Part shown: in pieces, positions 24,636-33,547 of the stretch
Layout of the letters: each line of letters starts with the position of its first letter
How positions within the stretch are numbered: the first letter of the stretch is position 1
DNA from: CAZDRI01 sp964508055
GTDB taxonomy: Bacteria; Pseudomonadota; Gammaproteobacteria; PS1; Pseudothioglobaceae
Assembly: GCA_964508055.1 (NCBI GenBank)
Contig: CAZDRI010000008.1
Span: forward strand, 1 to 53,181
Reading direction: 5' to 3'
DNA: 53,181 nt
The notes under the pieces: generated by a model
Told to the model about the DNA's origin: nothing
The model's input: only the letters and a program-made list of their open reading frames with translations
The model's database searches: none
Position numbers and translations under genes: made by a program

Positions 24636-25982
24636 ATGATTGGAATAATAATGTTTTTCACAGCTCTTTTACTGCTTATGGTAGGTTTTCCAGTGGCTTT
24701 TACTTTTGGTGCTGTATCAGTATTATTTGGACTTATTGCAGGAATAGTAGAAGTTGGAGTTGATGGTAGTTTAATAGAGGGTTTACAAGAAGGTATTTTA
24801 TTATTTGATTTTATGCCCTATAGAATTTGGTCTATTATGAATAACACTATTCTAATGGCAATTCCAATGTTTATTTTTATGGGCGTAATCCTACAAAAAA
24901 CTGGTTTAGCAGAAAAGTTATTAGAATCTATGGCAGTTTTATTTGGTGAAATTAGAGGCGGGCTTGCTGTGAGCACAGTTCTTGTTGGTGCCCTTCTTGC
25001 TGCTTCTACAGGAGTTGTAGGTGCAAGCGTGGTAGCAATGGGGGTTATATCTCTGCCATGTATGCTTAAAAACAAATATAATACTGAGTTAGCTACTGGC
25101 ACAATTTGTGCATCAGGCACTTTAGGACAAATTATTCCACCATCAATTGTATTAATTATTTTAGGTGATGTATTTCAAGTACCAGTTGGTGATTTATTTG
25201 CTGCTGCAGTTATTCCTGGTTTAGCTTTAGTTGCAATTTATATCTTCTATATTTTAATGATTGCTTATTTTAAAAAAGATAATGCTCCAGCAATTGACAG
25301 TACAAAAAAAACAGATAATAAAAAACAACAAGTTATAAAAGCATTAATAGCAATAATTCCCCCACTTACTTTAATTATTTTAGTTTTAGGCTCTATTTTT
25401 GCTGGTATTGCCACTCCTACCGAATCATCTTCAGTTGGCTGTGTTGGTGCTTTATTATTGGCTTATGCTAATAAAAGCCTAACAATGAAAATGGTTAAAG
25501 ATGCAGCTAGTGAAAGTGTAAAAATAAGTGCTATGGTATTTGCAATATTAATTGGTGCTACTGCTTTTTCTATGGTATTTACCTATACTGGTGGTGATGA
25601 AATTGTAGAGCATTTTATGACTAATTTACCTGGTGATAAATGGGGCTTTGTGATTTTTGCTATGCTTGCTATTTTAATACTAGGATTTTTTATAGACTTC
25701 GTGGAAATATCTTATATTATAGTACCAATATTAGTGCCAATAGCTGAACAAATAAGTATAAATCCAATCTGGTTTGCAATATTAATTGCAATGAATTTAC
25801 AAGCCTCATTTTTAACCCCACCTTTTGGGTTTAGCTTGTTTTATCTAAAAGGAGTAGCTCCTAAAGGGGTAAAAACTGAACAAATTTATAAAGGAGTAAT
25901 GCCTTTTATAACTATCCAAATTATTGTTTTGGCAACCCTTGCTTTTTATCCTTCATTTTTTGGGCTGTCTATGCTTTTTTAA
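24636..25982 (+). CDS. dctM: TRAP transporter large permease subunit
   Basis: The sodium-coupled transport subunit, 448 residues with about twelve transmembrane helices. Family hallmarks are LLMVGFPVAFTFGAVSVLFG at the N-terminus, MAIPMFIFMGVIL, STGVVGASVVAMGVISLP, SGTLGQIIPPSIVLII, GIATPTESSSVG and NLQASFLTPPFGFSLFYL. It works with the preceding binding protein and small subunit for high-affinity organic acid uptake. The extended loop after the second helix (DGSLIEGLQEGILLFDFMPYRIW) is typical for the dctP subgroup seen here. It ends ahead of a weak terminator shared with gmhB. Confidence 0.93.
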   Translation: MIGIIMFFTALLLLMVGFPVAFTFGAVSVLFGLIAGIVEVGVDGSLIEGLQEGILLFDFMPYRIWSIMNNTILMAIPMFIFMGVILQKTGLAEKLLESMAVLFGEIRGGLAVSTVLVGALLAASTGVVGASVVAMGVISLPCMLKNKYNTELATGTICASGTLGQIIPPSIVLIILGDVFQVPVGDLFAAAVIPGLALVAIYIFYILMIAYFKKDNAPAIDSTKKTDNKKQQVIKALIAIIPPLTLIILVLGSIFAGIATPTESSSVGCVGALLLAYANKSLTMKMVKDAASESVKISAMVFAILIGATAFSMVFTYTGGDEIVEHFMTNLPGDKWGFVIFAMLAILILGFFIDFVEISYIIVPILVPIAEQISINPIWFAILIAMNLQASFLTPPFGFSLFYLKGVAPKGVKTEQIYKGVMPFITIQIIVLATLAFYPSFFGLSMLF

Positions 25983-26107
25983 AAGTATATGATTTTAAAG
26001 ATATGAAAATAGGCGCATTTATACCTGCCTAAGTTCAAAACATATCGCAATGATATTAAAAGTACAAGCTTAATATATATCAACTTTTATTTTAAATTTT
26101 GCTTTAA

Positions 26108-26130
26108 AAAGAGTTGCTCTTTATTTTTTT
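26108..26130. terminator. Short terminator between dctM and gmhB
   Basis: AAAGAG (26108-26113) pairs with CTCTTT (26117-26122) around a 3-base loop, followed by ATTTTTTT. It overlaps the last codon of gmhB, which converges on it from the minus strand. Confidence 0.5.
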
Positions 26131-26672
26131 ATTTTTAAAACTAAATCATCTACTGCAGTTTTCAAATCATCATAAATTAACACATCATTTTTATCATTAG
26201 TAGATAATAACTTATATTCTCCCTTACCTGTTTTGACCATATAAGATTTTGCTCCTACTTTTTTGGCAGCCTCAATATCTCTTAATGAATCACCTACAAC
26301 AATGGCTTTTTTTAAATCATATTTGAAATTAGCTGCTATTTTTTTATAAAGCCCAGGTTTTGGTTTTCTGCAGCTACAATCATCGTCTGGAATATGAGGA
26401 CAGTAAGCCAAAAAATCTATTTTGCCTCCTGCTTTATTGACTAGATTGAAAAATTTCTCACTAATCTTATTAAAAGTATCTTGAGTGTAATAGCCTCTAC
26501 CAATGCCTGATTGATTAGTAGCAACTGTAACAATATAACCGTTTTTATGTAATTTTGCTATTGCTTCAATACTTCCATCAATAGGGATAAATTCTTCTGG
26601 TGAACGAATTGAATATTTAGAGTCTTTATTTATTACCCCATCTCTATCTAAAATAATCAAAGGTTTAGCCAT
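26121..26672 (-). CDS. gmhB: D-glycero-beta-D-manno-heptose 1,7-bisphosphate 7-phosphatase
   Basis: A 183-residue HAD-family phosphatase in ADP-heptose synthesis for the LPS inner core. LDRDGVIN carries the nucleophile and acid Asp, ATNQSGIGRGYYT forms the substrate loop, CPHIPDDDCSCRKPKPGL has the four zinc ligands typical of GmhB, and VGDSLRDIEAAKKVGA has the metal-binding Asp. It provides the sugar precursor for the heptosyltransferase encoded at 8710. It is the second gene on the minus strand after a small DUF2892 gene. Confidence 0.93.
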   Translation of the reverse strand: MAKPLIILDRDGVINKDSKYSIRSPEEFIPIDGSIEAIAKLHKNGYIVTVATNQSGIGRGYYTQDTFNKISEKFFNLVNKAGGKIDFLAYCPHIPDDDCSCRKPKPGLYKKIAANFKYDLKKAIVVGDSLRDIEAAKKVGAKSYMVKTGKGEYKLLSTNDKNDVLIYDDLKTAVDDLVLKIKK

Positions 26673-26697
26673 ATATTATCTAGCTATTCAGGTTAGG

Positions 26698-26901
26698 CTA
26701 TTTAATATTTAATTTTTTTAAAGCAGATTTTAAAAAACAAAATCCAGTAAAGGCTGATTGAAACAAATTAAATCCCACTATAGCTCCAACATATAGCCAG
26801 TTTTCATCATAAAAAAAAGGGCTAATATCCTTAGCACCAAATGCTATTGATAATATAATCAAAAGACCTAAAGTTGCACTAGCTACATTATTTAACGACA
26901 T
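26698..26901 (-). CDS. YgaP-like DUF2892 small membrane protein
   Basis: A 67-residue protein with two transmembrane segments (about 5-22 and 36-55). The second carries VGFNLFQSAFTGFCFLKSAL, the signature of the DUF2892/YgaP membrane domain; the usual C-P-x-Y variant of the final Cys motif is reduced to FCFL. In other bacteria this domain is fused or adjacent to a rhodanese domain; none is present here. The function is unknown. It lies 25 bp upstream of gmhB on the same strand. Confidence 0.75.
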   Translation of the reverse strand: MSLNNVASATLGLLIILSIAFGAKDISPFFYDENWLYVGAIVGFNLFQSAFTGFCFLKSALKKLNIK

Positions 26902-26968
26902 AATTAATTAAAGAATTAAAATATAAAAAAGCTATTATTATACACTGTATAATCTCATTTTTTATTTT

Positions 26969-27053
26969 GCGAGAGTGGTGGAATTGGTAGACACGCTGGA
27001 TTTAGGTTCCAGTGCCGCAAGGCGTGAGAGTTCGAGTCTCTCCTTTCGCACCA
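26969..27053 (+). tRNA. tRNA-Leu (anticodon UAG)
   Basis: An 85-nt tRNA with a long variable arm. The acceptor GCGAGAG (26969-26975) pairs with CTTTCGC with one G-U pair, the D-arm has TGGTAGACA, the anticodon stem CTGGA/TCCAG encloses the loop TTTAGGT (anticodon TAG), the variable arm is TGCCGCAAGGCGT, and the T-arm contains TTCGAGT. CCA is encoded. A TATAAT (26948-26953) lies a suitable distance upstream. It reads CUN codons. Confidence 0.97.
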
Positions 27054-27070
27054 AATTCTATTTTTTTTAA

Positions 27071-27898
27071 ATGAAACACACTTTTATTTTGCACTCTAAA
27101 GATATAAAAAAAGGTGCAAAAATAGCTAAAGATACTAACTCAAGTTTTTATTTACATAAAAATCATATTGAACTTAAATGCAATGAAGTTTTAAATTTAG
27201 CTGCTATTAGAAATAAATATAGATTAGATATAAATGCTGTTCCCAAAAATTTTGATTTTAGTAAGGCTGAATTATTTTTATCTGATATGGACTCAACATT
27301 AATTAATATAGAGTGTATTGATGAGATAGCAGATTTTCAAAATATTAAAGACAAAGTTCAAAAAATTACTACTTTAGCAATGCAAGGAAAGTTAAATTTT
27401 GACCAATCATTAATAAAAAGAGTAGCAATGTTAAAAGGACTATCAGAATATGTACTTGATATAGTTTATAATGAGCGTCTTAAAATTAATAAAGGTGGAG
27501 AAAAATTAATAAGTTTTTTAAAAAAACGAAAACTTAAACTAGCTTTAGTATCTGGAGGTTTTACTTTTTTTACCGACAAGTTAAAAGATAAATTAAAATT
27601 AGATTTTTGCTTGGCTAATAAATTAGAAATAGAAAATAATTGTTTAACAGGTAAAGTAATAGGAAAAATCATAAATGCAGATGCAAAAGCTTTATTTTTA
27701 AAACATCTTTGTAATGAACATAATATTGACATAAGAACTACTATAGTAGCTGGTGATGGAGCTAATGATTTGAAAATGTTACAAAATGCTGGACTTAGTA
27801 TTTCTTATCATGGAAATAAAATACTAAAAGATAAGGTTGATATTATTATTGATTATGGCGGTTTAGATAAAATAATAGATTTTTTTGAAGTTAAATAA
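27071..27898 (+). CDS. serB: Phosphoserine phosphatase
   Basis: A 275-residue HAD phosphatase that completes serine synthesis. The catalytic loop is LFLSDMDSTLINIECIDEIA near residue 75 with both Asp residues, ALVSGGFTFF supplies the phosphate-binding Ser, a Lys follows in the third motif, and VAGDGANDLKML is the metal site. The N-terminal 70 residues form a short regulatory-type domain, as in gammaproteobacterial SerB. Its stop codon directly abuts the ccmF start (TAA-ATG). Confidence 0.93.
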   Translation: MKHTFILHSKDIKKGAKIAKDTNSSFYLHKNHIELKCNEVLNLAAIRNKYRLDINAVPKNFDFSKAELFLSDMDSTLINIECIDEIADFQNIKDKVQKITTLAMQGKLNFDQSLIKRVAMLKGLSEYVLDIVYNERLKINKGGEKLISFLKKRKLKLALVSGGFTFFTDKLKDKLKLDFCLANKLEIENNCLTGKVIGKIINADAKALFLKHLCNEHNIDIRTTIVAGDGANDLKMLQNAGLSISYHGNKILKDKVDIIIDYGGLDKIIDFFEVK

Positions 27899-29803
27899 AT
27901 GATAGTAGAAATTGGACATTTTGCATTAATCCTCACATTAGCTTTTGCAGTATTACAAGTTATGCTACCTGCTATTGGTTTATATAAAAATAATAGCCTT
28001 ATACTATTAACTAAGCCATTATTATGGGCTCAATTTGCTTGGCTAAGTTCTGCTTTTTTCATATTAATGTATGCATTTTTGACAAATGATTTTTCTGTTT
28101 TATATGTAGCATCAAATTCCAACACAGAATTACCTACTATCTACAAAATAGCAGCTATATGGGGGGCTCACGAAGGCTCTTTATTACTTTGGGTATATAT
28201 TTTAGTGATTTGGAGTGTTGCATTTTCTTATTTTAGTAAACAAGTTCCAACTCAAATGCTTACTTTGGTATTAATCATATTGGCTTTAATAACTATTGGT
28301 TTTCTGTTATTTTTAGTGTTCACCTCCAATCCTTTTGAAAGAATATTTCCTGTTCCTGCAAATGGTAGAGAATTAAATCCATTATTACAAGATATTGGAT
28401 TAGCTCTGCATCCACCTATGTTGTATATAGGCTATGTTGGAAGTGCCCTTCCTTTTGCATTAATACTATCTGCATTAATACAAGGCAGACTTGATTCTAC
28501 TTATATATTATGGTCTCGTCCTTGGACTTTAATAGCTTGGGCTTTTCTAACTATTGGTATAGTTTTAGGAAGCTGGTGGGCATATTATGAACTTGGCTGG
28601 GGCGGCTGGTGGTTTTGGGACCCAGTAGAAAATGCATCTTTTATGCCTTGGTTAGTTATGACCGCATTGGTGCATTCTTTAAGTGTAAGCGAAAAACGCA
28701 ATGCTTTTAAAAACTGGACTGTGCTATTGGCTATATTTGCATTTTCATTATCATTATTAGGAACTTTTTTAGTGCGTTCAGGAGTGATTACTTCAGTGCA
28801 TGCATTTGCAACAGATCCTGGGCGAGGACTTTTTATTCTGATATTTCTAGCAATTGTTACTGGAGGTTCGCTTATACTTTACGCACTAAGGGCATCAACT
28901 ATTCAAAAAGGCAATACCTTTGAGCCAGTATCTAGAGAAAGCAGTTTGTTAATTAACAACATATTATTTGTAGCTGCAGCTGTTACCGTATTACTTGGAA
29001 CTACATACCCAATATTTTTAGATGCCCTTAATTTAGGAAAAATATCTGTAGGACCTCCTTATTTTAATAAAGTGTTTGTGCCTATTATGATATTAGCTGT
29101 ATTGGTTATGGCATTATCTCCTTTTATAAGATGGAAAAAAGATAGTTTTTCAAGAATAACAAATAATATTAAACACATTTGGGTAATTATATTTCTTATA
29201 ACTTTACTCTTTATGTTTTTTTATTTTAATAATATAAGCATTATGTTAGCTATATTTTTATTTTGTTGGATAATAATACATAGCGTATATTTATTTATTA
29301 TAAGAATTAAGAGCAAAGCAAAACTTCCTTTTTCTTTTATTGGTATGCTTATAGCCCATATTGGGGCTGGTGTTTTTTTATTAGGAGCTAGTGTTGTTAG
29401 TCAGCTTAGTATTGAAAAAGATGTAGAAATTAAAATAAATAAGCCTTATGTTATAAATAATTATAAATTTCTTTTAAAAAGTGTTAAGAACTTAAAAGAA
29501 AATAACTATGTAGGTTTAAAAGCTCATTTAGAGGTTTATAAAGATAATAAAAAAATCTACGATTCATATCCAGAAAAAAGACAGTATGCAACAGGTATGC
29601 CAATGACTGAGGTTGATATTAATGCTGGATTTTTTAAAGATATTTATATAGCCTTAGGCGAAGATTTAGCTCACAATAGCTATAGTTTTAGAATTTATTT
29701 TAAACCTTTTATCCGTTGGATATGGTTAGGTGGTATTTTAATTGCTATTGGTGCTTTAATAGCTATTTTTGATAGGCGTTATAGGATAAAAATTACAAAA
29801 TGA
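27899..29803 (+). CDS. ccmF: Cytochrome c maturation protein CcmF
   Basis: A 634-residue polytopic inner-membrane protein, core of the heme lyase that attaches heme to apocytochrome c in System I. The tryptophan-rich WWD signature GWGGWWFWDPVENASFMPWL lies near residue 232, and periplasmic His residues typical of the family are seen in IWGAHEGSLLLW and MTALVHSLS. Length and topology are complete. The gene follows serB without a gap and overlaps ccmI by 4 bp. The usual neighbours ccmG and ccmH, and the upstream ccmABCDE set, are absent from this locus. Confidence 0.95.
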   Translation: MIVEIGHFALILTLAFAVLQVMLPAIGLYKNNSLILLTKPLLWAQFAWLSSAFFILMYAFLTNDFSVLYVASNSNTELPTIYKIAAIWGAHEGSLLLWVYILVIWSVAFSYFSKQVPTQMLTLVLIILALITIGFLLFLVFTSNPFERIFPVPANGRELNPLLQDIGLALHPPMLYIGYVGSALPFALILSALIQGRLDSTYILWSRPWTLIAWAFLTIGIVLGSWWAYYELGWGGWWFWDPVENASFMPWLVMTALVHSLSVSEKRNAFKNWTVLLAIFAFSLSLLGTFLVRSGVITSVHAFATDPGRGLFILIFLAIVTGGSLILYALRASTIQKGNTFEPVSRESSLLINNILFVAAAVTVLLGTTYPIFLDALNLGKISVGPPYFNKVFVPIMILAVLVMALSPFIRWKKDSFSRITNNIKHIWVIIFLITLLFMFFYFNNISIMLAIFLFCWIIIHSVYLFIIRIKSKAKLPFSFIGMLIAHIGAGVFLLGASVVSQLSIEKDVEIKINKPYVINNYKFLLKSVKNLKENNYVGLKAHLEVYKDNKKIYDSYPEKRQYATGMPMTEVDINAGFFKDIYIALGEDLAHNSYSFRIYFKPFIRWIWLGGILIAIGALIAIFDRRYRIKITK

Positions 29804-30975
29804 CTTTTTGGATAATAACTTTGTTAATGGTTTTGGCTTCAATTATTTGGATTGCTTACTTTTTGTATAAACCACTATCACAAAAAAATACCCAAACCAA
29901 AGATTCAAATATCATTTTGTATAAGCAAAAGTTATCTGAATTAGAAAATGATTTAAATTTAGGTGTTTTAGATAAAAAACAATTTGATAATGCTAAAACT
30001 GATTTAGATAATACGCTTTATTATGAAACACATAAAAATATAAATATTGATAAAATTCATAAAACTAACAATGCTTTTACTTTAATTGTTACTTTATTTT
30101 TTATAGTTTTGGTTTCCTATGGTATTTACTATGAAATAGGTAATAATAGTGTTATAAATAAAATTGAACAAGCTAATAATACTGACATGCCTACAATGGG
30201 GCAACTGTTAGCTAAATTAGAATCCAATTTAGCTAAAAACCCCAATAATGTGGCTGCTTGGAATATGTTAGCAAGAAGTTATTTTGCTATGAACAATATT
30301 ACTAAATCTATAGCAGCATATAAAAAATCCTACGCAATAGATGCTAATAATGAAGAGACTTTATTAGGATATGCAAGTGCTTTAGCTGCTAGTCAAGAAA
30401 ATCAATTTATTGGCAAACCAGTAGAATTGATAACTAAGGCTCTAAAAATAAACCCTAGCAACATACAAGCACTTTGGTTAGCAGGATTTGTAGCTTATCA
30501 GCAAGGTAAGTATGATATGGCTCAAACGACTTGGAAACATGCGTATTCTTTAGTAGAAGATAATAGTCCTGAAAAAGAAATATTAGCAAAATATTTAGCT
30601 GATATTCAAAAATTAAAAAATGAAAAAAATGAAAAAAGCGACATTCATATAAATATAACTTTAGATATTGATAAAGAATATAAAAATAAAATTGCAAAAA
30701 CTGACACTATATTTGTATATGTAAAAAATGCTAATGGCTCACCAATGCCTCTTGCTGTTAAAAGATATAATATTGATAATATCCCAAATAAAATAACTTT
30801 AACCGATGATGATTCAATGATGCCAACAAATAAAATATCTCAAGTTAATGAAGTTATTATTACTGTTAGAATAAGTAAAACAGCTAAAATTAATAAAGGA
30901 AATAATGACAAAATTATTAAAAGTAAAGTCATCAAACCAAAACAAAACCCAAATATCAAATTAACTATCAAATAG
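29800..30975 (+). CDS. ccmI: Cytochrome c maturation protein CcmI
   Basis: A 391-residue apocytochrome chaperone. Two N-terminal transmembrane helices (about 2-22 and 92-112) flank a cytoplasmic loop with YKQKLSELENDLNLGVLDKKQF. A periplasmic TPR region follows (AAWNMLARSYFAMNNITKSIAAYKKS, split over two helices), then a C-terminal beta-rich domain (FVYVKNANGSPMPLAVKRY). It presents apocytochrome C-termini to the CcmFH lyase. It overlaps ccmF by 4 bp. The cytochromes at 41695 and 42028 are likely clients. Confidence 0.88.
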   Translation: MTFWIITLLMVLASIIWIAYFLYKPLSQKNTQTKDSNIILYKQKLSELENDLNLGVLDKKQFDNAKTDLDNTLYYETHKNINIDKIHKTNNAFTLIVTLFFIVLVSYGIYYEIGNNSVINKIEQANNTDMPTMGQLLAKLESNLAKNPNNVAAWNMLARSYFAMNNITKSIAAYKKSYAIDANNEETLLGYASALAASQENQFIGKPVELITKALKINPSNIQALWLAGFVAYQQGKYDMAQTTWKHAYSLVEDNSPEKEILAKYLADIQKLKNEKNEKSDIHINITLDIDKEYKNKIAKTDTIFVYVKNANGSPMPLAVKRYNIDNIPNKITLTDDDSMMPTNKISQVNEVIITVRISKTAKINKGNNDKIIKSKVIKPKQNPNIKLTIK

Positions 30976-30990
30976 TTAAACCTAAATAGT

Positions 30991-32124
30991 ATGAATACCT
31001 ACAAAACCATTGAATTAGCACAGAAGTTAATTAGGGAGCCTTCAATTACTCCAAATGACTTTAATTGTCAAAAAATTATTGCTGAAAGATTAAAAAATAT
31101 TGGTTTTAAAGCAAAACATCTAAAGTTTGGCGAAGTAGATAATCTTTGGATTGAATACGGGTTTGATAAACCTTTATTTGTATTTGCTGGACACACAGAT
31201 GTAGTGCCAACAGGAGATGTGAAGAAGTGGGATGAGCCTCCTTTTAGTGCCAATATTAAAGATGATTATATCTATGGTAGAGGTAGTGCTGATATGAAAT
31301 CATCTATTGCTGCTATGATAGTAGCATTAGAAGAATTTATTAAAATTAATCCAAAAATAAAAGGTTCTATTGCTCTACTTATAACCTCTGATGAAGAAGG
31401 TGCAGCAATTGATGGCACTGCAAAAGTAATAGATTGGTTAAAAAGTCAAAATAAAAAAATCAACTATTGTTTAGTAGGAGAACCATCAGCAATAAATGAT
31501 GTTGGCGACACTATAAAAAATGGAAGAAGAGGATCTCTTAATTGTGAATTAAAAATAGTGGGCAAACAAGGACATATAGCCTACCCTCATCTTGCAGATA
31601 ATCCTATTCATAAGATTGTAAGTTTTTTAAATGAATTATGTGCAAAAAAATGGGATAAAGGCAATAAATATTTTCCACCAACAAGTATGCAAATTTCTAA
31701 CATATACTCTGGAACTGGTGCTCATAATGTTATTCCTGATGAAATTGATATATATTTTAACTTTCGTTATTCTACAGAAACAAGTGAAAAAAAATTAAAA
31801 CAAGAGGTGCAAAATATAATTGACAACTATGATTTTAAGTATGAAATTATATGGAGTCATTCAGGTAATCCTTTTATTACTAATGAAGGTGATTTATCAA
31901 AAGCTTGTGCTAGTGCTATAAAAAAGATAACAGGACTAAATACTAATCTTTCAACTACTGGTGGAACTTCTGATGGTAGATTTATAGCTCCTTATGGGGC
32001 TCAGGTTATAGAGTTAGGTCCAGTAAATGCTAGTATTCACCAAATCAATGAAAGGGTTTCAGTAACTGATTTAGAAAAACTCACTAAAATTTATTATCAT
32101 ATCTTAGAAGAGCTATTGTTATGA
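30991..32124 (+). CDS. dapE: Succinyl-diaminopimelate desuccinylase
   Basis: A 377-residue M20-family zinc hydrolase in lysine and meso-diaminopimelate synthesis. The metal and catalytic residues are present in FAGHTDVVPTGD (His and Asp), GRGSADMKSS (bridging Asp), LLITSDEEG (catalytic Glu), VGEPS, and the C-terminal INASIHQINERV-type segment (ASIHQINERVSV). Length is standard. It overlaps trmD by 4 bp, and dapA of the same pathway lies 2.5 kb downstream on the same strand. Confidence 0.95.
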   Translation: MNTYKTIELAQKLIREPSITPNDFNCQKIIAERLKNIGFKAKHLKFGEVDNLWIEYGFDKPLFVFAGHTDVVPTGDVKKWDEPPFSANIKDDYIYGRGSADMKSSIAAMIVALEEFIKINPKIKGSIALLITSDEEGAAIDGTAKVIDWLKSQNKKINYCLVGEPSAINDVGDTIKNGRRGSLNCELKIVGKQGHIAYPHLADNPIHKIVSFLNELCAKKWDKGNKYFPPTSMQISNIYSGTGAHNVIPDEIDIYFNFRYSTETSEKKLKQEVQNIIDNYDFKYEIIWSHSGNPFITNEGDLSKACASAIKKITGLNTNLSTTGGTSDGRFIAPYGAQVIELGPVNASIHQINERVSVTDLEKLTKIYYHILEELLL

Positions 32125-32798
32125 AATTTAATATAATAACCTTATTCCCTGATATGTTTAAAGCAATTAAAGAAGAAGGTGTTATATCTAGAGCAATAAA
32201 AAATAATATCATAAATATTGATACATACCAATTAAGAAATTTTAGTAACAATAAATATAAAAACATTGATGATAAACCTTATGGTGGCGGTAGAGGTATG
32301 GTTATGCAGGTAAAACCAATTAGAGATTGTATAAATAAAATAAAAAACAATAATAAGAATACTAAGATTATTTACCTATCACCTCAAGGTAAAAGATTAA
32401 GCCACAGTCTTATTTTAGAGTTAGCAAAAGAAAAAAACATAACTTTATTATGCGGTAGATATCAAGGGGTAGATGAGAGAATAATAGAAAATGATATAGA
32501 TATGGAAATCTCTTTAGGTGATTTTGTAGTGACAGGAGGAGAACTTCCAGCAATGTTATTAATAGACGCAATTAGTAGACAAATAAATGGAGTGTTAGGA
32601 AACGAAGATTCATTAAATGATTCTTTTGCAACTGGTATGTTAGATTACCCTCATTACACTAGACCTCAAGAAATTGATGGTCAAAAAGTTCCTACTGTAT
32701 TATTAAATGGTCATGATGAAGAGATAAAAAAATGGCGCAAGTTAAAAGCATTAACAAAAACTAAAAATAAGCGTCCAGATTTAATTGTTAAAATATGA
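32121..32798 (+). CDS. trmD: tRNA (guanine-37-N1)-methyltransferase
   Basis: A 225-residue SPOUT-class trefoil-knot methyltransferase that makes m1G37 and prevents +1 frameshifting. Key parts are FNIITLFPDMFKAI, KPYGGGRGMVMQ, YLSPQGKRL, LLCGRYQGVDERII, and the knot with the catalytic Asp, SLGDFVVTGGELPAMLLIDA, then DYPHYTRPQEIDG. It overlaps dapE by 4 bp. It is separated from rpsP-rimM and rplS, its usual operon partners in bacteria. Confidence 0.95.
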   Translation: MKFNIITLFPDMFKAIKEEGVISRAIKNNIINIDTYQLRNFSNNKYKNIDDKPYGGGRGMVMQVKPIRDCINKIKNNNKNTKIIYLSPQGKRLSHSLILELAKEKNITLLCGRYQGVDERIIENDIDMEISLGDFVVTGGELPAMLLIDAISRQINGVLGNEDSLNDSFATGMLDYPHYTRPQEIDGQKVPTVLLNGHDEEIKKWRKLKALTKTKNKRPDLIVKI

Positions 32799-32940
32799 TT
32801 TTATATAAATTAAATAATCCAATCTGAATAAACTATTACAAAATTATATTAGGATGGAATTTTAAAAAGAGGATTTTTAGATAGCTTTGTAAGCTATAAC
32901 TTTGGTTTTACTTCCTCATACAGACAAATTGGGAAAAGAT

Positions 32941-32971
32941 ATTGTAAAATGCTTTATTTACATTTTGCAAT
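32941..32971 (+). promoter_or_regulatory. 11-bp hairpin in the mog leader
   Basis: ATTGTAAAATG (32941-32951) pairs with CATTTTGCAAT (32961-32971) with one G-T pair and a 9-base loop. No T-tract follows, so it is not a terminator. It sits 31 bp before the mog start. The rest of the gap 32799-33002 holds one further short hairpin (around 32880-32897) and nothing else recognisable. Confidence 0.45.
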
Positions 32972-33002
32972 AATTCTAAAACATTTATTTAATAATTTTC
33001 AT

Positions 33003-33536
33003 ATGTATAAAACTAAGATAAAAATTGGCTTTGTTACTATTTCAGACAGAGCATCAAAAGGCGAATACCAGGACATTGGAGGTCCAGCAATGCAAGAGTG
33101 GATTAAAAATGCTGTTTTATCTGACTATGAAGTTGAATCAAGAGTTATAAAAGATAATCAATCGCTTATTGAAAACACCCTTAAAGAATTAGTTGATGAT
33201 TGTAATTGTAATTTAATACTAACAACTGGAGGAACTGGTCCTACTAAAAGAGATGTAACTCCAGAAGCAACAATTGCTGTATGTGAAAAAACATTTGCCG
33301 GCTTCGCTGAGCAAATGCGTGAGGTATCTTTAAGAGAAGTTCCAACAGCTATATTATCAAGACAAGTAGCTGGAACTAGAGATAGCTGTCTTATAATAAA
33401 CCTACCAGGCAAACCTGAGGCAATTGCAGTATGTTTAAGTGCTGTTTTTCTAGCTGTACCAAAATGTTTAGAGTTATTAGATGGCTCAAACATTCAGATT
33501 GATTTAGATTTTATTGAAAATCAACTAAATGATTAA
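33003..33536 (+). CDS. mog: Molybdopterin adenylyltransferase
   Basis: A MoaB/Mog-family protein of 177 residues that adenylates molybdopterin before molybdenum insertion. IGFVTISDRASKGEYQDIGGPAM and ILTTGGTGPTKRDVTPEAT, plus the Mog-specific EVPTAILSRQVAGTRDSCLIINLPGKP, favour Mog over MoaB. I use ATG 33003, because the longer reading from 32949 would start inside the leader hairpin with an unrelated, hydrophobic N-terminus. No molybdoenzyme or other moa/moe gene is in the window. It precedes the WecA-like gene by 11 bp. Confidence 0.88.
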   Translation: MYKTKIKIGFVTISDRASKGEYQDIGGPAMQEWIKNAVLSDYEVESRVIKDNQSLIENTLKELVDDCNCNLILTTGGTGPTKRDVTPEATIAVCEKTFAGFAEQMREVSLREVPTAILSRQVAGTRDSCLIINLPGKPEAIAVCLSAVFLAVPKCLELLDGSNIQIDLDFIENQLND

Positions 33537-33547
33537 AATGAGATAAT

